From Caulobacteraceae bacterium UBA6225 (lineage in GTDB: Bacteria > Pseudomonadota > Alphaproteobacteria > Caulobacterales > Caulobacteraceae): DNA of 13,430 nucleotides. The stretch spans positions 1 through 13,430 of the forward strand of contig DJWR01000105.1 of the NCBI GenBank assembly GCA_002441055.1. Direction: 5' to 3'. This document shows positions 1 to 5,781 of this stretch, piece after piece (position 1 is the first letter of the stretch; each line of letters opens with the position of its first letter). A program made the translations under genes and the position numbers. A model generated the notes under the pieces. The model was not told the origin of the DNA and did not search any database. It worked only from the letters and a program-made list of their open reading frames with translations.

Positions 1-485
1 ACCTGCTTCAGGAACTCGACCGCATGGAGTTCCACGTCTACGAGACCGGCGAGACGGTGAAGGCTGCCTTCCGCCCCATCGTCATCATCACCTCGAACAA
101 CGAGAAAGAGCTTCCCGACGCCTTCCTGCGCCGTTGCTTCTTCCACTACATCCGTTTCCCCGACGCCGAGACGATGAACCAGATCGTCGAGGTCCACTAT
201 CCGGGGATCAAGCAGAAGCTGGTCGCTGAGGCCCTGCGCATCTTCTACGACATGCGCAAGGTGCCAGGCCTGAAGAAGAAGCCCTCAACCTCCGAGCTCC
301 TCGACTGGCTGAAGCTGCTGATGGTCGAGGATATCGACGCCGATGCGCTGAAAGAGCGTGATCCCACCAAGCTCATCCCGCCGCTGCATGGCGCCTTGCT
401 GAAGAACGAGCAGGACGTTCACCTGTTCGAACGCCTGGCCTTCCTGGCGCGGCGCGAAGGCGCCGGCTCCCGCCCGGGGCAGTAG
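1..485 (+). CDS. MoxR-family AAA+ ATPase, C-terminal part (5' end outside window)
   Basis: The reading frame is open from the left edge (first full codon at position 3), so only the last 160 residues are present. The fragment carries the second half of a AAA+ module: a beta strand ending in sensor 1 (ITSNNEKELPDAFLRRC, with the polar Asn pair), the arginine pair that usually supplies the arginine finger, and a sensor 2 region (KPSTSELLDWLK) before a short lid tail. This pattern fits the MoxR/CoxD branch, whose members use ATP hydrolysis to remodel or mature partner proteins, commonly with a VWA-domain partner. The Walker A and B motifs would lie upstream of the window. The gene that follows is a lipoprotein, not a VWA protein, so any such partner must be elsewhere. 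The tail is short and basic and ends at a TAG. The family call is firm; the client protein cannot be inferred. Confidence 0.88.
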   Translation, partial: LLQELDRMEFHVYETGETVKAAFRPIVIITSNNEKELPDAFLRRCFFHYIRFPDAETMNQIVEVHYPGIKQKLVAEALRIFYDMRKVPGLKKKPSTSELLDWLKLLMVEDIDADALKERDPTKLIPPLHGALLKNEQDVHLFERLAFLARREGAGSRPGQ

Positions 486-492
486 GACGATC

Positions 493-517
493 TTGCCGTA
501 GGCCAAGCTTACGGCGA
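493..517 (+). terminator. Hairpin just after the MoxR stop codon, possible weak terminator
   Basis: Eight bases after the TAG there is an inverted repeat: GCCGTAGGC (495-503) pairs with GCTTACGGC (507-515) around a CAA loop, with one G-T pair, and the stem can be extended by two weaker pairs. Only a short ATTT follows, so it lacks a real T-tract. It may end or stabilise the ATPase transcript. Intrinsic termination is not proven. Confidence 0.4.
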
Positions 518-537
518 TTTCACTCGACCTGTCGGTC

Positions 538-574
538 GCTCCCGTACACCGTCACGACCACGGTGTACGGGAGC
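538..574 (+). promoter_or_regulatory. Perfect 14-bp inverted repeat enclosing the lipoprotein ribosome binding site
   Basis: GCTCCCGTACACCG at 538-551 is the exact reverse complement of CGGTGTACGGGAGC at 561-574. The spacer is nine bases, and its outer T and A can add a fifteenth pair. The right arm contains GGGAG (569-573), the only good Shine-Dalgarno sequence for the ATG at 581, with a seven-base spacing. In any mRNA beginning upstream of 538 the ribosome site would be fully base-paired. Possible roles are a translational switch, an attenuator or terminator for the ATPase transcript (only TTT follows), or a DNA operator. The sequence alone cannot choose between them. Confidence 0.65.
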
Positions 575-580
575 TTTCCG

Positions 581-1363
581 ATGAACCACTTGCTATTTGC
601 CGGCGCGGCGGGCGCCCTCATCACCCTGGCGGGTTGTGCTCAGCCAGGAACGTCGCCTGTGCTCAGCGGGCGTCTCGACTGCCCCGAAACCAAGGGCCAG
701 CTCACCCGCCTGAGCATGGCGGAAGACGGCCAATCCTGCCGATATCGCACCCGCGACGGCGCAGACGTCGAACTGCGGTTGGTTCCCGTTTCTGGCGGTC
801 CCAGGGCGACCCTGGCGCGGCTTGAGGCCGAACTCGACAGCCTCGCCCCCCCTGAAGGCGTCACGGCCTCCGCCCAGGATGCGGATGTGAGCGAAGACAC
901 CGCCGCCCTCGCCGCCCGCACCCTGGCCCAGGCTGAAGCCGACGCCTCTCCCAGCGATGAAGACAGCGTGCAGGTCAGCATGCCTGGGGACAAGGTCGAC
1001 GCCAACGAGGAGTCGGTCAGCATCGCCCTTCCAGGCCTGAAAATTGATGCGGCCGAGGACGAGGCCCAGGTCAAGATCGGTCCCATCAACATCGACGCCT
1101 CAGACGATGGCGCGACCGTGCGAATCTATCGGGAGGTCCGCATGCGCGGCGAGTCCCTGTCTCGGGAGCGCCGCGGCGTTCGCGCCACCTATATCCTGGC
1201 GGGGGGCCGCCAACCGGGGGGCACGACCTATGTCGGTCTGGAAGCCGGCGGCCCCAAAACTGGCCCCTTGGCGGTGGCCATAGTCTCGGCGGCCACAGAC
1301 GGTGAGGATGCGGAAATTCTTGATGATATTCAGGATCTGGTCCGCGAAAACGGCGGGGTCTGA
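581..1363 (+). CDS. Predicted lipoprotein with short tandem beta-type repeats, function unknown
   Basis: A 260-residue exported protein. The ATG at 581 is preferred over an in-frame GTG at 563 because it sits seven bases after GGGAG and because residues 1-19 then form a proper type II signal peptide, a hydrophobic stretch ending in the lipobox LAGC with Cys19 as the lipid-modified residue. Residues 30-70 hold a small domain with two cysteines (34 and 53) that could form a disulfide. Residues 85-128 are Ala/Asp/Glu-rich and probably unstructured. Residues 129-182 repeat a 16-17 residue unit of the form V-x-(I/M)-x-(L)-P-G-x-x-(I/V)-D-A-x-(E/D)-(E/D), seen three times, which suggests a stack of beta strands. 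Residues 200-260 form a Gly-rich, hydrophobic C-terminal segment. I do not recognise a named family. A role at the cell envelope is inferred only from the lipobox. Confidence 0.82.
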   Translation: MNHLLFAGAAGALITLAGCAQPGTSPVLSGRLDCPETKGQLTRLSMAEDGQSCRYRTRDGADVELRLVPVSGGPRATLARLEAELDSLAPPEGVTASAQDADVSEDTAALAARTLAQAEADASPSDEDSVQVSMPGDKVDANEESVSIALPGLKIDAAEDEAQVKIGPINIDASDDGATVRIYREVRMRGESLSRERRGVRATYILAGGRQPGGTTYVGLEAGGPKTGPLAVAIVSAATDGEDAEILDDIQDLVRENGGV

Positions 1364-1372
1364 ACGACCCCG
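1354..1372 (+). terminator. Short hairpin across the lipoprotein stop codon
   Basis: CGGGGTC (1354-1360) and GACCCCG (1366-1372) form a 7-bp stem around TGAAC, which contains the TGA stop. No T-tract follows, so this is at best a weak transcript-end structure in the 17-bp gap between two convergent genes. Confidence 0.25.
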
Positions 1373-1380
1373 GCTAGATC

Positions 1381-1752
1381 TCAGGCGGCTGCGACCTCCA
1401 TCACCTTGTAGGTCAGAGGCCGACCGTCCTCGTCGGTGACAGTGACATATTCCCCCAGGGCGAAGCGGTGTTCGCCCAGGCGGTGGACGGGCTCATCATC
1501 CTCGGTGTCGCCAGCGTCGTAGTCGAAGAACCAGTGACGTCCCCGGCGGGCCAGGCGTCCATCGGCCGGATCTTCATCTGGCGAAAAGCGGCGCACCACG
1601 CATTTGGCCTTTTCCTCGGCATAGGCGGCTTCATCCAGATAGCCATCCGCCGTCAGCGGCGCAGTCAGGGCGTAGCCCCGATGATCGTCGCCGCCGGCGA
1701 ATTCGGTTCCAGGATTGCGGGCAAGCCGCATGACAATGCGCGAAAGGGCCAT
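1381..1752 (-). CDS. Conserved hypothetical protein, 123 residues, cotranscribed with universal stress protein
   Basis: A small soluble acidic protein with no signal peptide or membrane segment. It opens with a basic segment MALSRIVMRLARNP, then a GDDHRGYALTAPL stretch, a helix rich in Ala/Glu/Lys, a CVVRRFSPDE strand, the aromatic segment HWFFDYD and a C-terminal GEYVTVTDEDG-PLTYKV strand pair, suggesting a compact mostly-beta fold. I recall similar uncharacterised proteins in alphaproteobacteria, but I cannot name a domain. It begins 14 bases after the stop of the universal stress protein gene, with GAGG at a suitable distance before the ATG, so the two are probably one transcript. A stress-related role is inferred only from that neighbour. 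The 3' end faces the lipoprotein gene 17 bases away. Confidence 0.8.
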   Translation of the reverse strand: MALSRIVMRLARNPGTEFAGGDDHRGYALTAPLTADGYLDEAAYAEEKAKCVVRRFSPDEDPADGRLARRGRHWFFDYDAGDTEDDEPVHRLGEHRFALGEYVTVTDEDGRPLTYKVMEVAAA

Positions 1753-1766
1753 AGGCGACCTCGTAA

Positions 1767-2579
1767 CTAGTGGGACAGGAACAGGGACGGCGAGTCGGCC
1801 GCCAGCAGGGATCGGGTGGTGCCGCCGAAGATGAACTCCTGAAGGCGGGGATGGCCGAAGGCCCCGGCCACCAGGATTTCGGCCCCAGCCTTCTGGGCGG
1901 CATAGAGCAGCATGGGCGCCGCCTCGCCGGAGTCAGGTAACATCTCGAACTGGGCGGTCACGCCGCGGGCCGCGTAATAGGCCTGCAACCGGGCCGGATC
2001 CAAGGCGCGGGTGGTGGCCCGCGGGGCGGTGAGGATCACCACCTTGCTCGCCTTCTGCAACAGAGGCACAGCCTGACGCGCAGCTCGGGAGGCTTCCTTG
2101 CCACCATCCCAGGCGACAGCGACCACGCCTCCTACCTTCAGACCTGGCCGGGCGATGATCACGGGGCGCTGCTCGTCGGCCAGCACCTCCTGGAAGGCCT
2201 CGGCCAGGGGACCACGCCCCCGTCCCGGCTCATCGGAAAAGATGACCACATCCGACAACCGGCTCTCGGCTGAAAGATTGGCCCAGACCGGGGTCTGGAG
2301 GGCGAGGAAGCTCTTGACCCCGTAGGCCAGGGCGTCCACCGCGGCTCGCGCCTTGGTCTCGCCGACGGCGGCGGCCTCCTTCAGGGATTCCAGAGCCGTG
2401 GCCTGCACGCCCCCCATGAAGCCTTCGCCCATCCACGGCATGACGTCGGCGACGTCGGCGGGGGTATAGACGCCAGCCAGTTCGGCGCCGAAGGCGGCGG
2501 CCACGTGCGCGCCGGCCTCAAGCACCACCTGATCGCCCTCGCCGCCCGACAGCGGCGCCATGATTTTCGCCCAGGTCAT
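1767..2579 (-). CDS. Universal stress protein, tandem UspA domains
   Basis: At 270 residues the protein is about twice a single UspA domain, as expected for the tandem form. The first half (1-145) starts with the typical MTWAKIMAPLSGG strand and continues to the VIIARPG strand. The second half (150-270) starts with GGVVAVAWDGGKEASRA and ends with the nucleotide-binding loop Gly239-x2-Gly242-x9-Gly252 inside GAFGHPRLQEFIFGGTTRSLL, followed by the final strand SPSLFLSH. Only the second half keeps the ATP-binding glycine pattern; the first looks degenerate, a common state in tandem members. Family members bind ATP or other nucleotides in the cytoplasm and help survival in growth arrest, low oxygen or other stress. 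The ATG at 2579 has AAGGGA eight bases upstream. An FNR/FixK-like box lies about 60 bp upstream of the start. Confidence 0.92.
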   Translation of the reverse strand: MTWAKIMAPLSGGEGDQVVLEAGAHVAAAFGAELAGVYTPADVADVMPWMGEGFMGGVQATALESLKEAAAVGETKARAAVDALAYGVKSFLALQTPVWANLSAESRLSDVVIFSDEPGRGRGPLAEAFQEVLADEQRPVIIARPGLKVGGVVAVAWDGGKEASRAARQAVPLLQKASKVVILTAPRATTRALDPARLQAYYAARGVTAQFEMLPDSGEAAPMLLYAAQKAGAEILVAGAFGHPRLQEFIFGGTTRSLLAADSPSLFLSH

Positions 2580-2632
2580 TTGCTTCCCTTTTTCTCAGGT
2601 CCCGATGATGCGAGCGGCGTTCGAACCGTGCA

Positions 2633-2646
2633 TTGATCTGTACCAA
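2633..2646 (-). promoter_or_regulatory. FNR/FixK-like box upstream of the universal stress protein gene
   Basis: The sequence TTGATCTGTACCAA matches the FNR/FixK consensus TTGAT-N4-ATCAA at nine of ten fixed positions. Its centre lies about 60 bp before the usp start. If it occupies the usual -41.5 position, transcription would begin near 2598 with a 19-base leader, and CATCAT (2610-2605 on the minus strand) falls where a -10 element is expected. Oxygen-responsive control of usp genes by FNR/FixK regulators is common in proteobacteria; here it is a prediction from one imperfect site in a divergent region. Confidence 0.45.
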
Positions 2647-2655
2647 ACTCCAGGT

Positions 2656-2672
2656 GGTCGAGCGCCTTGACC
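2656..2672. promoter_or_regulatory. Imperfect dyad, candidate operator of the HD/phosphatase/NadQ-type operon
   Basis: GGTCGAGCGCCTTGACC has arms of seven bases (GGTCGAG and CTTGACC) that pair at six positions around a CGC centre. It ends 25 bases before the ATG of the HD hydrolase and overlaps where its promoter should be. Since the last gene of the operon encodes a DNA-binding regulator, autoregulation through this site is possible. I do not know the binding consensus well enough to match it. Confidence 0.28.
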
Positions 2673-2697
2673 TTAGCAGTGTGGAAGGAACGCCTTG

Positions 2698-3342
2698 ATG
2701 AGGAAAGGGCTGCGTCGCAAGGCCCGCGAACCCCGCGCCTGGCAGAGGATGCTCTCGGGCCGCCGCCTGGACCTCCTGGACCCCTCCCCCATGGATATCG
2801 AGGTCGAGGACATCGCCCATGGGCTGGCCCGCGTCGCCCGCTGGAATGGCCAGACGGTGGGGGATCACGCCTTCTCGGTGGCTCAACACTCCGTCGTGGT
2901 GGAGGAGATCGTCGCCCACCTGCAGCCCGACATCGAGCCCCGCTGGCGCCTCGCCGCCCTGCTGCATGACGCCGCCGAGTATGTGATCGGCGACATGATC
3001 TCGCCGTTCAAACAGGCGCTTGGGCTGGACTACAAGCTGTTCGAGGAGCGGCTGGAGACCGCCATCCATGTGCGCTTTGGCCTGCCGGCAAAGTCGCCGG
3101 CCTGGGTGAAGACCTTGATCAAGCGGGCCGACCACGCCTGCGCCTATTTCGAGGCCACGCAGTTGGCCGGGTTCTCGCCGGACGAAGCCCTGGAGTTCTT
3201 TGGCGCCCCGCCAGAGGGGTATGATCTGCAGATCGACCCGCAAACGCCCTCTGTCGCGCAAGCGCGTTACATTCAGCGCTATCATGTGTTGTCCGAGGCT
3301 GCGGGATTCGCCCCAGCCGACGCGGCTTTCGATACGGAGTAG
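2698..3342 (+). CDS. HD-domain phosphohydrolase, YfbR-like (predicted nucleotidase)
   Basis: A 214-residue soluble enzyme of the HD superfamily. Metal ligands visible in order are His64 (in SVAQHS), the His90-Asp91 doublet (in AALLHDAAEYVIGD) and Asp145 (in KRADHA); Glu94 and Asp99 match the acidic residues following the HD pair in YfbR, and Arg48-Trp49 match the substrate-contacting Arg-Trp of YfbR-type 5'-deoxynucleotidases. The family dephosphorylates nucleoside monophosphates using a divalent metal; the substrate here is unknown. The ATG at 2698 is chosen over an overlapping TTG at 2695 because GGAAGGA ends eight bases before it. This is the first gene of a three-gene operon, with a 6-bp gap to the next. 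Similar HD proteins occur beside NAD regulators in alphaproteobacteria, so a nucleotide or NAD-related substrate is plausible but inferred. Confidence 0.86.
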   Translation: MRKGLRRKAREPRAWQRMLSGRRLDLLDPSPMDIEVEDIAHGLARVARWNGQTVGDHAFSVAQHSVVVEEIVAHLQPDIEPRWRLAALLHDAAEYVIGDMISPFKQALGLDYKLFEERLETAIHVRFGLPAKSPAWVKTLIKRADHACAYFEATQLAGFSPDEALEFFGAPPEGYDLQIDPQTPSVAQARYIQRYHVLSEAAGFAPADAAFDTE

Positions 3343-3348
3343 CCAGAC

Positions 3349-3861
3349 ATGACGATGATCGTCTGCGGCCTGGCCGACCTGCCTGGAGTGATCGCCGCCC
3401 GTCGCCCGTCGCATGTGGTCACGCTCTTGGACCCGACGACCCCTATCCCGACGCCCGAGGGCATCGCGCCAGACCGTCACCTCCAGCTGGGCGTGAACGA
3501 CATCGCCCAACCCATGGCGGGGATGACGGCGCCACAGGCTGATCTGGTCACCCGCCTGCTGGAGTTCGCCAGCTCCTGGGATGAGACCTCTCCCATGGTG
3601 GTGCACTGCTGGGCTGGGGTCAGCCGATCCACGGCCAGCGCCTTCACCCTGGCCTGCGCTCGCAGCCCCGAGACCGATGAGGCCCAGATCGCCTGGACCC
3701 TCCGAAGCCTGGCCCCCCACGCCTATCCGAACCGGCGAATCGTCGCCCTGGCCGATGACATGCTGGGCCGGGGCGGCCGCATGGTCGATGCGATCAACGC
3801 CATCGGCGGCAACGGCTATGTGAGCCTGGGCTCACCCTTTGACTTCGCAGCCCGGCACTGA
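3349..3861 (+). CDS. Dual-specificity / tyrosine phosphatase-like protein (COG5350 type)
   Basis: A 170-residue cysteine phosphatase. The signature loop HCX5R(S/T) is intact as HCWAGVSRST, giving Cys87 as nucleophile and Arg93 as phosphate binder, and it follows a short hydrophobic strand (MVV) as in the family. An upstream aspartate in GVNDIAQP (Asp51) could be the general acid. The protein has no membrane segment or signal peptide and is close in size to a minimal dual-specificity phosphatase domain. The ATG at 3349 has GGAG nine bases upstream; a second in-frame ATG at 3355 is less well placed. The stop TGA overlaps the ATG of the regulator gene by one base, indicating translational coupling. 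Whether it acts on protein phosphotyrosine or on a small phosphorylated metabolite is unknown; the operon context favours the latter only weakly. Confidence 0.84.
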   Translation: MTMIVCGLADLPGVIAARRPSHVVTLLDPTTPIPTPEGIAPDRHLQLGVNDIAQPMAGMTAPQADLVTRLLEFASSWDETSPMVVHCWAGVSRSTASAFTLACARSPETDEAQIAWTLRSLAPHAYPNRRIVALADDMLGRGGRMVDAINAIGGNGYVSLGSPFDFAARH

Positions 3862-4883
3862 TGGCCCGCGCGCCAACCCACAGCCCGGTTGTCATCGGCC
3901 TTTCGGCGGTGGTGGTGGCGGTGCGCGACGCCGAGGCCATGGTTTTGACCGTGCGTCCCCGCGGGATGGAGGACGGTCTGGCCGCCGAGCCTGCCGGCCT
4001 GCCCTTCGGCCCCTTTGACCCAGACGGCCATCGCACCTTTGAGCTGGCCCTGCGCGCCTTCGTGACGGCCCAGACGCGGTTTGACCTGGGCTATGTGGAA
4101 CAGCTTTACACCTTTGGCGACCGCGGCCGGGACGCCCCCTTGGCCGATATGGGCGCCGGAACCGAGAGCGCCCCAGGCGAGCCGCCCAGCCGCGTGATTT
4201 CAGTGGGCTATCTGGCGCTCACCCCCCAGGCCGTCGACACCGAAGCGCCCGACACCGCCTGGGCGCCCTGGACCCGGTTCTTTCCCTGGGAAGACTGGCG
4301 ACAGGGCCGTCCGGCTGCGGCTGTGCTGATCGAAGACGCCCTTCGCCGCTGGGCCGAGCGGGCGACGCCGGCCCAGCGGGACCTGCGCCTGGCCCGGGCG
4401 CGTCTGGCCTTCGCCCTGGATGGCGCCCCTTGGAACGAGGAGCGGGTGCTGGAACGCTATGAGCTACTCTACGGGGCGGGCCTGGCGCCTGAAGCCGCCC
4501 GGGACCGTGGCGAGGCCTCTGGGGAACGCTCAGAGGCTTTGCGCACGGCGCTGGGCGCGCCGATGATTTCAGACCATCGCCGGATTCTGGCCACGGCGCT
4601 GAGCCGGCTGCGGGGCAAGATCAAGTACCGGCCCGTGGTGTTCGAACTGATGCCTGAAGCCTTCACCCTGCTGGCCCTGCAGCGCGCGGTGGAGGCGATT
4701 GCAGGGGCGCCCCTTCACAAGCAGAACTTCCGTCGCGCCCTGGAGCGCAGCGGTCTGGTGGAGGGCCTGGGGCGGATCGACGCCGACACGGGCGGACGGC
4801 CCGCCGAGTTGTTCCGCTTCAGGCGGGAGACTCTGAACGCGCGCCCGGTCTCGGGACTGTCGCTTCCGCTTCTGCGGGACTGA
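3861..4883 (+). CDS. nadQ: Nudix-like transcriptional regulator, NrtR/NadQ type (NAD metabolism)
   Basis: A 340-residue protein with the NrtR architecture. An N-terminal Nudix-like domain (about 8-160) contains LPFGPFD and the conserved VEQLYTFGDRGRD stretch. A winged-helix domain (about 250-322) reads KIKYRPVVFELMPEAFTLLALQRAVEAIAG, HKQNFRRALERSGLVE and GRPAELFRF, diagnostic of this family. The Nudix catalytic box is lost: where active enzymes have REUXEE this protein has R65-AFVTA, so it should bind but not hydrolyse its ligand. Between the domains lies a long helical insert (about 165-245) not usual in short NrtR proteins. In alphaproteobacteria the COG4111/NadQ proteins are annotated as regulators of NAD biosynthesis genes; I use that name by similarity of layout. 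The ATG overlaps the phosphatase stop by one base, and the 3' end overlaps the convergent hydroxylase gene by 65 bp. No nad biosynthesis gene is in the window. Confidence 0.78.
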   Translation: MARAPTHSPVVIGLSAVVVAVRDAEAMVLTVRPRGMEDGLAAEPAGLPFGPFDPDGHRTFELALRAFVTAQTRFDLGYVEQLYTFGDRGRDAPLADMGAGTESAPGEPPSRVISVGYLALTPQAVDTEAPDTAWAPWTRFFPWEDWRQGRPAAAVLIEDALRRWAERATPAQRDLRLARARLAFALDGAPWNEERVLERYELLYGAGLAPEAARDRGEASGERSEALRTALGAPMISDHRRILATALSRLRGKIKYRPVVFELMPEAFTLLALQRAVEAIAGAPLHKQNFRRALERSGLVEGLGRIDADTGGRPAELFRFRRETLNARPVSGLSLPLLRD

Positions 4884-5781
4884 CAGGATCTGGGACTTGG
4901 CCTGCCGCCCAGCGGGCGCGGATCTGGTGCGAGGTTTCCCGCGACCCGTCAGGGCTCCAACCCGGCGCCCCGAAGACATAGAGCCCAGCCTCCCGAAGCG
5001 ACTTTGCGCCCAGCAGGTCACGGCCGATAGCCGCCCATTCATGGAAGGCCACCCGCAGGGGGTTAAAGGTCGCGAGGTTCTTCACAACCCCATAGCGGCA
5101 AGGCTCGCTCTCCAGCTCGCTCTGGAAGGTGCCGAACATGCGGTCCCAGACGATGAGAATTCCCGCAAAGTTGCGGTCCAGATAGCGGGGATTGCGCGCG
5201 TGATGGACCCTGTGATGGGACGGGGTGTTGAAGACCGCCTCGAACCAACGGGGCATCCGACCGATCACCTCGGTGTGGATCCAGAATTGGTAGACCAGAC
5301 TGATCCCCTTCTGGATCGCCACCATGGCCGGTGGAAACCCGATCAGCGAGAGCGGCAGCCAAAGCAGCCAGGTCCCGGCCACCCCGCCCGTCCAGGTCTG
5401 CCGCAGGGCGGTGGAGAGGTTGTAGTGCTGCGAGGTGTGGTGATTGACGTGGCTCGCCCACCAGAACCTGCGCTCATGCGACAGGCGGTGGAACCAGTAA
5501 TAGGTCTTGTCCTCCAGCAGGAAGATCAGCACCCAGGCCCATACCGCGGTCATCGGGATGTCGAACAACCGGTGTTGATAGACCCACAGACTGGCGGCGA
5601 AAATCACCCCCGCAGTGGCCAACCCCGCCACCGAACTGCCCAGTCCCATGGCGAGCGACGTGAAGGTGTCCTTGGGCTCATAGCGGGCCTTGGCCCAGCC
5701 CAGACGTCCCAGCAGAAGCTCCAGCACGATCGCCAGGATGAAGAAGGGTACGGCCAGGCCGACCGGATCGATCTCTTCCAT
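4819..5781 (-). CDS. Fatty acid hydroxylase / sterol desaturase family integral membrane enzyme
   Basis: A 320-residue membrane protein with the histidine clusters that bind the di-iron centre: HRLSH (98-102), HVNHH (111-115), His169 in FWIHTE, and HHRVHH (189-194). Hydrophobic segments at about 8-26, 45-67, 77-90 and 133-165 fit the usual four-helix layout with the histidines on the cytoplasmic side. Family members use oxygen to hydroxylate or desaturate lipids such as sterols, fatty acids or alkylglycerols; the exact lipid here cannot be read from sequence. The frame is open up to 5901, but the ATG at 5781 is preferred: it removes 40 unlikely basic residues and overlaps the stop of the upstream gene as TGATG. 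Residues from about 272 on are polar, and the last 21 codons overlap the convergent regulator gene. Confidence 0.88.
   Translation of the reverse strand: MEEIDPVGLAVPFFILAIVLELLLGRLGWAKARYEPKDTFTSLAMGLGSSVAGLATAGVIFAASLWVYQHRLFDIPMTAVWAWVLIFLLEDKTYYWFHRLSHERRFWWASHVNHHTSQHYNLSTALRQTWTGGVAGTWLLWLPLSLIGFPPAMVAIQKGISLVYQFWIHTEVIGRMPRWFEAVFNTPSHHRVHHARNPRYLDRNFAGILIVWDRMFGTFQSELESEPCRYGVVKNLATFNPLRVAFHEWAAIGRDLLGAKSLREAGLYVFGAPGWSPDGSRETSHQIRARWAAGQVPDPVSPAEAEATVPRPGARSESPA

Noticed and set aside
563..580. GTG start at 563 for the repeat lipoprotein
   Set aside because: It lies inside the stem-loop with no ribosome site and would put six extra polar residues before a complete lipoprotein signal peptide beginning at 581.
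2640..2690. TTGACC at 2667-2672 as a -35 element for the HD hydrolase gene
   Set aside because: A -10 element 17 bases on would fall on the ribosome site and leave no leader before the ATG at 2698.
2518..3720. A 400-codon open frame on the - strand opposite the HD hydrolase and phosphatase
   Set aside because: The opposite strand encodes two enzymes with complete active-site motifs and good starts; this product is Gly/Arg/His-rich without domains and also overlaps the usp start.
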